This document shows positions 43,438 through 54,657 of a stretch of 64,000 bases of DNA, in pieces. The DNA is from Brachionus manjavacas (Eukaryota; Rotifera; Eurotatoria; Ploima; Brachionidae). The notes under the pieces are model-generated. The model was not told where the DNA came from. It was given only the letters and a program-made list of their open reading frames with translations, and ran no database searches. The first letter of the stretch is position 1. Each line of letters begins with the position of its first letter. The position numbers and the translations under genes were made by a program. Location: contig JAHQIY010000005.1 in the NCBI GenBank assembly GCA_019054805.1, positions 6,493,501-6,557,500 on the forward strand, written 5' to 3'.

Positions 43438-43560
43438 TGTGTTATAACCGCGAGCCACCAGATCTTTACATATCCGGACAAGCATATATTTATATAAGGT
43501 TTATAACCATTGAATAAAGGCTGAAAAGAAGGTTTTCTACCGTTCTGAACCCCCTCGGCA
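43438..43560 (+). mobile_element. LTR-like fragment
   Basis: TGTTATAACCGCGAGCCACC is followed by a TATATAA, then AATAAAGGCTGAAAAG, and ends CCCCTCGGCA. TG...CA ends, a TATA box and a poly(A) signal over about 120 bp resemble a small gypsy LTR. No target duplication or partner LTR is visible. Confidence 0.4.
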
Positions 43561-43689
43561 TGTGCCTAAATTATTTTTTAATAATGATAATAAAGAAAAA
43601 ACCACTTTTAGTTAAAATAAAAAATCGTCACTTTTTTTAAAATAAAAATTATTACTAAATTCAATTTTTATAAAATTTTTTAGATCGTC

Positions 43690-43985
43690 AACAAAGTTGT
43701 TCAAAAGTTATAACTTTTGAACCTAACCCTATTATTTGTTAAGCATACTCAATTTCTGTTAAGATTCGTTAATCAGAATTATTCAAAAATCTTAAGCCAA
43801 GCTAAAGTCACTGACTTTAAATTTTTTTTAAGTTAATCTTATTTTAATTTGCAATTGCAATTCTAGAAATTTAATTTATTTTTTCCTTCCCGTCGATCAA
43901 AAATTCAAGATTATTTAAGCCAAGTAAAAATTGGCTTTAGTGACTTTGGCTTAAACTTGTGACTTAAAAACAAGCCTGGCCGAAA
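43690..43985. repeat. AAGTCA-family element
   Basis: The left part has AAGCTAAAGTCACTGACTTT plus a T-run. The right part has TTTAGTGACTTTGGCTTAAA and TTGTGACTTAAAAACAAGCC in inverted relation. Related to 1465-1585, 42386-43206 and 63045-63602. Confidence 0.5.
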
Positions 43986-44099
43986 TATCATCATCATTAA
44001 CAAAAATAACCATCTTTTTTTCTGACAAATTAGACTTTGCTCAATGAACTAATATAATTAATTAATATTTTTTTTTTAAGATTAATAGAGAAATACATT

Positions 44100-44285
44100 T
44101 CGGAAAAAATGAGTTATGGAACTAACCATATATCCGAATCGAATACTTGGACTATTGAAGTCAACGACAAGCTCTGGTCTAGTTGAGACAAATTCAACAG
44201 CTCAAGTAAACCATGGTCAAAAAAGCAAAATCACACGACTAGCGATCCCGACTTTAATAAGTAGTACAATGCGGCAAAGAGAACT
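44100..44285 (+). pseudogene. Coding-like remnant, unrecognised
   Basis: One frame reads SYGTNHISESNTWTIEVNDK, LWSS, stop, DKFNSSSKPWSKKQ, then NAAKRTLK. Composition is protein-like and it lies upstream of LINE debris, so it may be a LINE ORF2 linker. No firm assignment. Confidence 0.25.
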
Positions 44286-44959
44286 TTAAAATTATTGTTA
44301 AATGATGAGAAACCATAAACCACAATTTTTTAACAGTTTTTGTTAATAATATTAGTTATAAAATTTTTTTTCTTAATTTAAATGAAAATTGTATATTTTA
44401 TTTATTACAAATTATAATTAAATTAATTTTTTGTTTTTAATGAGAATAAATTTTTTTAATAGTTAATTTTGAATTTTTTTAAACAGGCTTAAGTATTTTA
44501 TTATTTTTTTCAAAAATATTTTATAAATTAAATTAAAATAAAGAAATAACAATTGATAAATAACTTTTAAATTTATTTTAACTCGATGAAAAAAATTTAT
44601 TGAAATATATGAAAAACCGATGAAATTTATATTTTTCATCGATGTAACATAATGAATCCGCTCACTCCTCATCGATGATAACTCGATGATTTTTTTTTTT
44701 TATTGATGCAACATCAAATTTTAATTGACTGGGTATAACGCCAAGCCAAGTCATTTGACTTGAATAGATGATGAACTTCAGCTTTTAGATTTGATTGTAA
44801 CTCTTTTTTTTAATCCTTTAATTAAAAAAAAAATATTTTTTTCAAGTCCAGCTCCTGAAAAGACTTCAAAGTTACTTTTTGTTTTACTTTAGCACAATTT
44901 TTTTTTGTTTATTTCTTTAGATCAAAAATAAAAAAAAATAAAATAGTAAGTTTCTTTTG

Positions 44960-45620
44960 AATATCACATACTTATGGAAAGATATTACTTAAAATTTCTT
45001 TGGAAATATCTCAGCTTCAATTTTTAGTCCTCATCTGGATTTGGTTGAATCAGAGGATTGTTTTGAAATATCACAAACAAATACGGACTTCTTAAAAAAT
45101 AAGGTACAAAATAACTTAGACGAGCCTATTACTCTTATAGAAATAACAAATGCTTGAAAAAAATTAAAAGAAGAAGCAGGTTATGGTTTAGATCAAATCC
45201 ACAACCTAATGTTAAAAAATTTACCTAAAGAGACTTTAAACGAACAAACATCAGTTTAGAACTAGATCAAGGGCCAAAATCTTGGAAAATAGCAAGTATA
45301 ACCATTACCACGATAAGCAGTCTTATAACTATCGGCCAATTAGTATGACAAGTTGTCTTGGAATGTTATTACTTCAACGCATTATTTAAACAAGAATCCA
45401 TAATTTCCTTGAGAGCAATAAATTACTTATTCAAGGGCAACCATGATTTAGAAAATAAGACGCACTGCACAGAATCTTTATAGTTGTAGAGTTTTTTAAC
45501 AAAAAGAAGTGAAAAAAGTCTGTATAGAGTTTGATGCACGATGGACTAATTTAAAAGCTAATTAGAATTAATCTACCTCCTTATCTTATTACACCTTTTA
45601 TGTCTTAAGCTGTCTAAAAT
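44960..45620 (+). mobile_element. Family A LINE fragment, second copy
   Basis: It reads DQIHNLMLKNLPKETLN, then GPKSWKIAS-like, then NYRPISMTSCLG. The stretch 45330-45600 is nearly the same sequence as 15640-15950, but lacks about 34 bp that in the other copy encodes FDVSKAFD. Frames are broken. Confidence 0.75.
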
Positions 45621-45639
45621 CTTTAGATTAAAAATAAAA

Positions 45640-45905
45640 TAAAATATTTTAGTTTTAGAATTGATCCTCTTAAGGATTTGTAAAGATTTCCTAATGTTTT
45701 GGGTTTTAGGTCCCTTAAATTAAATCAAAGATATTTAATTAATTTAAATTCTAAAGTTATAGCGCTCTTTTAACTTATTCACCATGGGACCCGAGCCTTG
45801 AGTTCCTAGGAATTTAACTTTTGCCTCACACTTTAAATTGTCACCATAAACTTTGAGGTCAAAAACAATTTTTTCTTTTTAAGTTTTTTGCCAAGATCAT
45901 GTAAC
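45640..45905 (-). mobile_element. LINE ORF2 C-terminal fragment
   Basis: The minus strand gives KCEAKVKFLGTQGSG, then KPKTLGNLYKSLRGSIL: the late ORF2 region of the A LINE (compare KTLGNLYKSLVGSIL at 17.1 kb). It lies tail-to-tail with the preceding fragment. Confidence 0.6.
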
Positions 45906-46097
45906 ATTAACATTTTTTTAAATTTATTTATTCATTTCGAGAAATTACGCATGTCGTGACTATGTCTAAAAAAGATAAATAAATTAAAAATAATAAGTTT
46001 TTTATCACATTTGTCGAGTAATTTTTGTTTCTATTTAAAAAAAAAAAAAAAATATACGTGCAAAGAAGTTAATAAAAATGATTCATTTTTTTGTTGG

Positions 46098-47145
46098 GAG
46101 GGGGAGAGACTAAAAAAATTTTTATACCCAAGGATCCTAAAATAACTAGCCCTTTAAAAAATTGTAGTTCTTTCAGAACTAGGTATTCAATGAAATAAAA
46201 ATAAAATACCTCCATGAACGTCAATAGATAACTCATTGAATTTGATCAATTTTATCAATTTTAAAATTATTATATTTGTTGTGAAGAACTAACAGATGTA
46301 AGCAAATTTAACTGAGATAGAAACATATTATTAAAGAGATGTTAAATTGCCTTTAAATTTTTTTAATTATTTTTAATTTATAATAAGAAAATGAAAAGAA
46401 TTTACCTTAAAAAATATAAATCAAAACACTAATCTAACGTATAGTAGGTTTAGATGATTGTGTAAATTCAACTAACTGTGAGATAAGGGACATCTCTTCT
46501 TCTGGATAGAAAACTTCACTATCCGATTCCTATGTTTCAGTCCCTGATGAAAATAAAGATTCTTGATAATTGTTATTAATATCAGGTTCAACATCAACTT
46601 CCATTTAATTATCAGTTTCAACTTCAATAATTTTTTTCTGGCAAAATACTTCAAGGTTATTATTGCGAGAACGCATAAATTTAGACTTTGGCGGCATATT
46701 ATTAATAATTTTTAAAACGATTGGATTTAAAATTTAGTTAAAATATTCGAAAAATTATCAATATAATTAAAATAAATAGAATTTAAATGAAATAATATGA
46801 TTTTGAATCTTTATTTATATAAAATAAAACTATAAGATCAACAAAAAAGTAAATTCATTGATAAGTTCAAAATTTTGTCTAGTTTTTTTAAAAAAAAATT
46901 TTTGATCTCAAGTGATCCTTGGGACTACATACGATTCAAAATTAAATAAAGTTAATTTTGGCTGTTTTTCAATCAATAAAATTGACACACCCGAGTGTAG
47001 AAAATTTTATGCTCTTTCAGAATATATATATAATTATAAAAAATATTTTAATTTTATCATTGAATACCTGAGTCTGAAAGAACTACAACTTTTAAAGGGT
47101 TAGTTATTCTAGGACCTCTGGGTAACAAATTTTTTTTTTTAGCCC
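46098..47145. mobile_element. Unclassified DNA element with ~100-bp TIRs
   Basis: The left end (46120-46200) has GGATCCTAAAATAACTAGCC, then CTTTAAAAAATTGTAGTTCT, then TCAGAACTAGGTATTCAATG. The right end is its reverse complement (47050-47120). A third copy of the terminal sequence lies in TAF6 intron 6. The core carries a broken acidic N-terminal frame on the minus strand. No catalytic domain. Confidence 0.65.
46434..46697 (-). pseudogene. Acidic, Ser/Glu-rich N-terminal frame, broken
   Basis: From ATG 46697: MPPKSKFMRSRNNNLEVFCQ, then an acidic run with two in-frame stops, then SDSEVFYPEEEMSLISQLVE to TAG at 46434. Acidic N-termini like this occur in piggyBac-type and other transposases, but nothing diagnostic remains. 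It lies within the TIR element. Confidence 0.4.
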
Positions 47146-47534
47146 CCCCAAAAAAAAATTAAATTTTTAAGCAATTTACGAATTTCAAGTCAAAAATTAG
47201 AAATCAAGATAGAACTTAATTTTTGAATTTCTTGTACTTTGGTAAAATTATTCAAAAATATTAATTTATTTTGAAATGATTTAATATATTTTTTTATCCT
47301 TTTTCCCTTTCCTACATCCTACGAAATAAACTTTGAAAATAAAAAATGTACCCAAATCATCTGGAAAAAGAAGGCAGCATTGGATGCTTATTTATTTTTA
47401 GTACGTCATTTATAAATATGCTTAGAAATAGTGGATTTATTCAAGTCCTTTGTGGGGTCTTATCTTTAATTGGACATCAATCACACAGATCTCCATTTGA
47501 TTTCACTCTACAGTATCTTGAGTCTTAAAATTAT
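47146..47534. other. Gap with one doubtful open frame
   Basis: A 60-codon frame at 47346-47528 (MYPNHLEKEGSIGCLFIFST and onward) has no recognised domain, though its composition is less repetitive than the background. It could be a fragment of the transposase of the neighbouring element. Otherwise AT-rich. Confidence 0.3.
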
Positions 47535-48290
47535 ATTAATAAAGGAGATCTATTTCTTTCTGCTAGTGAATTTTTTCCTTCTGCTATTAAATTTTTTTTT
47601 AACTGATAGTAAAAAAAATTAATTAATGATAGGTAAATTTTAACACATGATAGCTAAATTTGACGAAAAAAGACGATTTTCATGTTATTCACAAGGTAGT
47701 TAAGGTAATTGTCCAGTTCAAATGTACTTGCTCTTGCACCAAGATTCACAAAAATGCACTCTGAATATGTAAACAGATAAACATAATCATGCAAGTAAAT
47801 GTGAATTACAATTTGATGATCAACGTTTAAAACCAAATGTTAGGGATGAGAATTTACGAAAATGAAACTAAGTCAACTGCTCTTATTCTGATAAACTAGA
47901 CGATAAGGATATGGTCGCTTCTGTCAAAATTTTGGTCAAAATTATCAAGTTGATACACAAAAATATTCAAATGGTCCAAAAAGTCGTGGCAGACCTCGTG
48001 GTTCTAAAAAAAGAAAAACAGAAAATAGTTCTGTCAGAAAATCAAAAAGAGAGCGAAAAAACTAAAATTGACATTTCCATATGAAATTTTTCTATTTTTT
48101 GACGGTACTTAGCTTAAATTTTTTTTTTCCTTTTCAAATTTAATATGAATAAAATTTTATAAAAATATTTATAGTTATTTTTTTATAGTTTTATTTTTGC
48201 TATCAAAAGAAAAAATTTTGCTATCATAGACATAATTTTAATAGCAGGTGAAAAAAAATTGCTAGCAGAAGAAATAACGTCCTTAATAAA
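47535..48290 (+). mobile_element. MULE-like non-autonomous element with SWIM finger and AT-hook tail
   Basis: The ends are inverted: TTTCTTTCTGCTAGTGAATT...CCTTCTGCTATTAAA at the left, the reverse complement of TTTCTTCTGCTAGCAATTTT...CACCTGCTATTAAA at the right. Between them a broken plus-strand frame has FHVIHKVVKVIVQFKCTCSC and C-T-K-I-H, fitting the SWIM zinc finger pattern C-x-C...C-x-H, followed by a basic tail with SRGRPRGSKKRK (47980-48063) and a stop. SWIM plus AT-hook C-termini are known from Mutator-like transposases. The catalytic region is deleted. Confidence 0.5.
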
Positions 48291-49719
48291 TTTAAAGGAA
48301 TTGGGCAAAAATTCAAAATTAAAAATAAACTTTCTATAGTATCATCATATTAACTAGTTTCATTATATTCTGCTTTGACGAGACCAAATACTTAAATAAA
48401 CTAAGAGCTAAGGGATTGAAAAGAAAGAAGTCCTTCAGAAAAGTCTCAATGATTTACTAAATTAGATTTAAATAAAAAAAAAATTAATAGATAAACTAAG
48501 AGTACTGTCTTCTTAATTGAAAACAAATTTAAAATTGAGAATTCGCATAGAAAGGCAAAAAATAGTATTTTTTTTGAGAATCTTTTTATCTAACTTTTGC
48601 TTGTTTTAATTATGATGGCAGAAAAATTAATTTTTAAGCTAATCTAACTATTGTCTTACTTCATGTTGAGTTGAGCAAATTCAATTAAGATTTATCAGTT
48701 TGTGTAACAATACTTCATTTAATGATCTCTCACTTAATCAAAAAGACTTGAATAAATAAATAGAAATTCGACAAGCGTTGATCTTATATTGTATAAAAAA
48801 TTTAATTTTCGTTTTTTTGTTCAAAAGATAAAAAAATCAAAACAGCGATTATGAAAATAATTTTCATACTTTTAGAAATAAAAATCGGAATTTTAAAGTT
48901 TTTAATTTTTTAGATAAAAATAATATTAAAATCTAAAAATAAATTAATATTAGAAAATTTCTTGAATTGAACCTCATACTTGAAAGTCTTAACTGAATAA
49001 ATTAGCAATTATTAGGGTGAGTCATAAAATTTTACGTTTTTAAATTAAACAAAATTAAAGACTCGATTTTAAAAATAATTTATTTAAAACGAAAATTTGA
49101 TGAAAGTTTTGAAATTTTGGGGCTGTGTAAACCCTTTTCATTAAATCGGGTATTAGTCACTTTGAACTTGTTCCAAATGGTCATGCTTAGAAGGCGACAA
49201 ACAAACTAAGACCAAGTTAAAGCTTGATGTCTTAAGTTTGTGGCTCTAAAAGCCCTTAATGGTTAAAGAGAAGTTAAAAGAGCATAATGATTTAAATTTT
49301 TAAGAAAAGATACTTCCCTTAACTTGACTTTACATTAAAATTTGTGTCTTCGAATTTAAAATCCTTATTAAATCTAGTTTAAGTCAGATTCACAAAAATT
49401 TGTAGCACCATTAATGATAAAGCTGGCTAAAATACTGATTTAATGATCAGAAATGTAAAATTTTAAATAGTTCTAACAATTGCAGATATTAAATTCATAT
49501 TTAATCTTAGTTAAAATTAAAATAATAAAAATTTTCCTTTTTTTTAATTTTTAAATAATTAAAATCATCGTTTTCAATAAAAAATTGAACTTAATACCAA
49601 AAAATTAGAAGCTTTGCTTTTAATCAAGGTGCTAAAAAAAGGTAATGAAAATAGCATTGTGAATTTTAGAACAAAAAACAGAAAACAAAAATTTCAAATC
49701 GTGAATTTTTTCTTTTTTC
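48291..49719. other. AT-rich gap, nothing recognised
   Basis: No gene-like frame. At 49016 GGGTGAGTCATAA resembles the terminus of the mariner-type MITE at 54796 and may be a solo end. Confidence 0.4.
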
Positions 49720-50520
49720 TTTTATTTCAATTTCGATTTGGTTTAGATTTTTGTGTTTGAATTACAAAATGTATCCACTGTTGAAATAACATTGAAAAAG
49801 TGCGATGTTTCAAAAAAAATAATTTTAAGATAATATTGCAAGCATTTTCATATTTTAAATTAAACTCTTTAGTGAAATAGAATGAGTTTAATTTTTATTT
49901 GAAAATTTGAAAAAAAAATATTAAAAATTATTCTTTAACTTTTAAACAATTCAGTTATTTATTTTTTCCGAGCAAATACTCCTTCAGAATTAAAACTTAA
50001 AATAAAGTTTAAAATAAAAAAAATGAATAAAAGAAAAAAAAAGATAAATAATTCATTTAGATCAGAATTTATATTCAATCGTTGAAAAACTGGGTTTAGT
50101 CGGTTAGATGAACCATAGTTTACTTATTATGCGAAAAATTCTTGTTTTCAGATTTTGTGAACTAATGGTTCACCCAATTTTTTTGTTCAAAATAGAATTA
50201 GACGAACAATTTTTAGATTATGTGAACAAATTGAATAAAGCTATTTGATAGAATGCCTTATTCTCGAAACTGATGTAAAAATAAGTAAATAATTATTTTA
50301 TTTTTAATCTGAAGGAGCTTTAGAAATAGCTTAGCATTTGCTCTGATCTGGTTGACTTGGTATTACCCTTTTGACAATCCCAAATACCAAAATGCGCTCT
50401 CTTCTTAAATCTCTGCCTTTCAGCATAAATAATAAAAACTAAGGAAAATTAAAATTAATTTTTCACCCTTTAAATGTTTGACTTTGGAGGACAATGATTC
50501 ATCTATTTCGCAAAATTTTA
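49720..50520. repeat. Left arm of a complex inverted repeat
   Basis: 49720-49915 matches the reverse complement of 55910-56105, and 50384-50520 that of 54658-54795. Between them in this arm lie LINE tails (49955-50000 and 50300-50330) and unrelated DNA; in the other arm a 1.1-kb MITE is inserted. Outer words are shared with repeats near 0.7 and 20.7 kb, so part of each arm is a dispersed repeat. Confidence 0.75.
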
Positions 50521-51724
50521 AATTTTTTCTTTCTTTAAAAAAAAGTGAAGGGTGAATTAGATAAAGAAATTATTTCGATTCAACAAAAAATTGGTAAAAT
50601 CCGAATTTTTTGATTTATTTAATTAGATTTTAACAGCTAGAATTAACATTTGAATAATTGCTAAACATATTTTTCTCATCTCATGTACTTTTAAGATATG
50701 TTCTTGACCAAATACTAAAGAAAAAGATTCTAATTCATTTTGAATAAAAATTTAAAAAAATTACAGACTTATAAACAAACTGAAACGCTTAATTAATTAC
50801 CCAAATATAAATATAAAATAACTTGCTATTAAAAAGTTCAAAGGAAATCATTTAAAAAATAGAAGAACTATTAAATTGCTTTCATAGAAAAAATAATCAT
50901 TTTATAATGATTAATTTCGAGATAAATTTAGAATTCATTTTTTTCTGAGTGTTTTTTCAAAAATTCTTGCTTTTAAAATTAAATCACATTTAGATCCAGA
51001 ACAAAAAAAATAAAAAGATTTTAAATGTAAACCTTTTTTTGTCTGACATTTCTTATTTATTTTATTTAACTTTTTTTGACTTAGATTGCTTTCTTTAAAA
51101 TAAACAATAATTATTACTTATTTTTAATAAATTTTTTTAATCTCAAATATTTGGGAAATTAATGACTCGTTTTATTCTGAATATTCAGTCAATTCTTACT
51201 TTATCAAAAAAAAATATCTACTTAAATAGCTTTAAAAAAACAGTGTCAAAATAAAAAATATGATTAATTTTTGACACCGGTACATTTTTAAGCTAAATGA
51301 TCGTAATATGTTTATGTTGGAAGCTTCTAACACTCGAATGATCAGAGGGCTTGCCGTCAATATAATACTAATTAAAGCTGTGTAAACATCTTAAATAACT
51401 AGTAAAAATAGAAAATGAGAAATTTTTAAGTAAATAATCAAAAAAAACATAATGAATTTTCATTTTTATACTCTTACGGTGAAAGGCTTTTATCAAATGC
51501 TTCAATTATCCTTTATAAAATAAATCTTTTTCAATTTTATTTTAATATTTTTTCAGCATTAATGTGGCTGAATTACGTAATTTTTAAAAATATTTTCAAA
51601 TCAATAATTTTGCTAGCTTTTTAATTTGAAAGTAAAAAAATTATACGCTTTATTTAATTAGGCGAAAAATCGTCATTTTAACATTAAAAAAAATATTGTT
51701 GAATACTTGAAAATAATTCCAAAT

Positions 51725-51893
51725 GATACTTTATTACTTTATCATTGAAAAATATTTATTTGTTTTTTATGTTCCTTCAGATTAAAAAATAAAAATCAAA
51801 TATAAAAATTAAAAGTAAAAAGGATTATAAAATTAAAATAAATTGTTTGAAGCCTCCTGAAAAATAATGTTGCTGGAAGGAGTATCTTGTCAA
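51725..51893 (-). repeat. LINE 3' end, duplicated copy 1
   Basis: This matches 52697-52860 in the same orientation almost throughout (ACTTTATCATTGAAAAATAT, then ATGTTCCTTCAGATTAAAAA, then GGAAGGAGTATCTT). It is the minus-strand 3' end of a family A LINE. It directly precedes the gypsy fragment. Confidence 0.75.
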
Positions 51894-52082
51894 CATTAAT
51901 AGAATTAAAAAATGCTTTTAGCTAGCCGTCCAGCAAGAAGAAATTTCTCTGTCTCAAGACCTAAACATTACTAACCTAAATGAAGATTGTAATGAAAAAA
52001 CCTAGCTTCTACGCGTCTTCCTTCATGTATTGCAGAAAATTATCATTACATTCCAGAAGACCTTTCGTCGACGTCTCAAGTC

Positions 52083-52322
52083 ATGCCGGTTCGATCAAAT
52101 TCTGAAGACATAAGTACATTAGAATATAATCAGTTTGCAGATTCTGAGAACAGGGCAGTGATACTCCTGGACCTAAACAATAACAATCTGCCTACACAAA
52201 AGGAAAAACGAGGAAGACCAAGGAAGATCTCTAGCACTAATAACTATCCAAGTAGAAGAAAGCCAGTAAGAAAAGTGAAAATGAAATATTCAAAGCTTAG
52301 TAAGCACGTTGAGAAAAATTAA
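52083..52322 (+). pseudogene. Gypsy pol C-terminal tail with AT-hook
   Basis: A 79-residue frame from 52083: MPVRSNSEDISTLEYNQFAD and onward to KRGRPRKISS, then a basic end and stop. RGRPRK is an AT-hook, a common chromatin-targeting tail after gypsy integrases. Upstream integrase is absent. Position just before PPT and LTR fits the pol end. Confidence 0.6.
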
Positions 52323-52552
52323 GAAAATATAATTGCAAGATGCAACAATTAATTGAAAAAAAAAATGAAAAATTGAATCTTTATGATTATTTTTGAAATT
52401 TTTGAAATTTAATTTAATTTGATTTTTAATTTGTTTTAAAAAATGAAGAAAAATTGAGCGGATTTAAATTAACATTTGGTTTTGTTCTAAAATTGTCTTT
52501 TTTCAGATATTTTGTGAAATTGAGGACAATTTCCACTCTAAGGCGGGGGGAA

Positions 52553-52696
52553 TGTTGTATGGTGTCATGATCAGACTATAAATATAGCTTGTTACTTATA
52601 TAGAAAAGGGATTCAGTTGTTGTTTCAAAACTTATTTTAATTAAATTCTTTAACTAAATACTAAGCTCATTATTCACACACTCGGCCTGTACTACA
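52553..52696 (+). repeat. Gypsy 3' LTR
   Basis: It starts TGTTGTATGGTGTC after the polypurine tract, has a TATA-like CTATAAATATAG, and ends CTGTACTACA. The edge is supported by the related LTR at 25742, where similarity stops at the same TACA. Confidence 0.75.
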
Positions 52697-53080
52697 ATAC
52701 TTTTTTACTTTATCATTGAAAAATATTTATTTGTTTTTTATGTTCCTTCAGATTAAAAAATAAAAATTAAATGTAAAAATTAAAAGTATAAGGAAATATA
52801 TAAACAAAATAAATTGTTGGAGACCTCCTGATTTATAATGTTGGAAGGAGTATCTTTTTTGGTTTTAGAATAGACCAAAATGCTGGATTTTGATTAACCT
52901 GAAATTTTTATAATACTGGTTTCTGAGAAAGAGTTAAGTCAGGGAAAAGTATTATCCAAAATGGATCAAAATAAAGATTTAAAAAGGTTTATTAAATTTT
53001 TATAATTTAGACCCCTTTTTGTTTGATAAATCTTAAATTAGTTTATTCTTAAATTTCAACTTTTCCTAGCTTCATCTATC
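52697..53080 (-). mobile_element. LINE 3' end, duplicated copy 2
   Basis: The first ~165 bp repeat 51725-51893. The copy then continues further into the LINE ORF2 C-terminus on the minus strand with many breaks (for example RFIKQKGV, compare NKKWGL at 31.4 kb). Confidence 0.65.
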
Positions 53081-54570
53081 ATTGCAATCTGAATAAGTAT
53101 GTCCGACAACTTGAGAAAAATGTACCTGATAGAAGAGAGAATGCGCGTATGAGCGAAAAATAGATGAACAACGAGGCATGTATCGTGATAAAAATGCAGC
53201 ATTGAGCCTGGTAAAGGATGAAAGCATGTAATAAGAAGATTTAGATAGCTAAAAAGCACATTTAGAAAATTTAAATTGTATCATGAGTACAGACTTGCTA
53301 GAAAAACAAAAAATGATCTGAAACTAATTTTCCCGCATGCCGGAAGCAAAATGGGAGTAAAGGAACAAATAAGAATGTTAAGAAAAAAAAAAGGTGAACT
53401 ATTTTTTTCTTGTAAATTATTTATTCATTTAATTAAACCTCATAGTTAATAAAAAAAGGAGAAAAAAATATATAAGGTATATTAATTACATAATAACAAA
53501 AAAATTACAAATTATCTAGAAAAATCGATTTTTAGAAAGTCATTTAAAATAATGGAAAAAGTTTTGTTTTTGTGACATATTAAAACTAATGAGTGAAAAA
53601 ACATGTTCAATTGAAGGGTCTACTTGACCAACATATTACCAACATGCATAAAAAAAACCAATTGCCCTAAATCTTGCAAATTTCTTAATAACAAATGCCC
53701 TTTCAGTTGTAAATTTAGCCTTTGTAAAATTCGTTAAGTTTCTATTCAAGAACAAAAGAGGGTGAACTAAAGAGTGACAAAAAATTGATTTGTTAAATCA
53801 TAAGTTTCATTCCGTTTTCAGTTAGGAACTTGATGACATTATGCCTTTTTTTCCATTAGCTCTGCGTCTTTCGATATTGACAATGTCATACCAGAGTTCG
53901 ATAGGGTTCTCGTTGAACGGAGATTAGAAAGTTAACATGGTATAAAATCGATAGAATTGTTTGACTAATTTGTTAATTGATAAAATTTTTGCTAGAAAAA
54001 AAAAATTAAAAAATGTCAAAAATACTAATTAACTTAAATATTTAATCAAATTAGAGAATATCTCTTTTTTATCACTATTTTTTTTTAATAAATTAAATTG
54101 CAGAGTTTTTACTACGTAAAGTAAAGTATTTGTATAACAATTTTGCAGAACAGTTTTTAGACTCAAAGTAAAAAAGTTATTTCATTTTAAAATTTTTGTT
54201 TTTGTCCTTTGTTCCAAAATTCACTTTGTCTAAATGTGTGACTTATGAGACTGTACCGATAAGTCTAAAGTGATGAATTTCGGCAGAGTAAATGCAAAAG
54301 AAAAGTATGTTAAAAAAGCGGTGAGAGCAACTCGAATGTCATACTGAAAATCACAGAATGTTAGAGGAATCTAAAAGTGATGGTCTCATCAGATTTAAAG
54401 TGGATTCTGCAGGTGAAAATTACACATTGTTTACAATTAGAGAGGAAAGGTTGTGGGCAAGATTGTATTATCCATGGTATGAGAATAAGAAAGAATATGA
54501 ATGGGTAACAGGTAAATTATGGTTTACCTGTTACTGGAACGATTCTTGTTCTCAGGTTTTATGATCTATT
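53055..54570. pseudogene. Scattered coding remnants between the inverted-repeat arms
   Basis: Several protein-like pieces lie here with no common frame. 53140-53225 plus: KIDEQRGMYRDKNAALSLVK. 53284-53400 plus: YHEYRLARKTKNDLKLIFPH and onward. 53950-53830 minus: SPFNENPIELWYDIV, which recalls the NPIE-W motif of Tc1-like DDE transposases. 54358-54564 plus: an open frame of 68 codons, MLEESKSDGLIRFKVDSAGE, of unknown type. This is best read as one or more decayed DNA transposons. Confidence 0.35.
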
Positions 54571-54657
54571 AGTTCACCTAATTTAAAAAAGCTAATGTAA
54601 TGATAAAAAATAAGATAAAAGAGATAATTACATAGAAAATTTAAAGTTGGGCGGAGT

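Larger units (their letters stand above)
51894..52696 (+). mobile_element. Gypsy 3' terminal fragment with PPT and LTR
   Basis: It contains the end of pol (52083-52322), a polypurine tract (AAGGCGGGGGGAA at 52540-52552) and a 144-bp 3' LTR (52553-52696). The 5' part is missing. It sits between two direct copies of a LINE 3' end, far longer than a normal integrase duplication. Confidence 0.75.
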
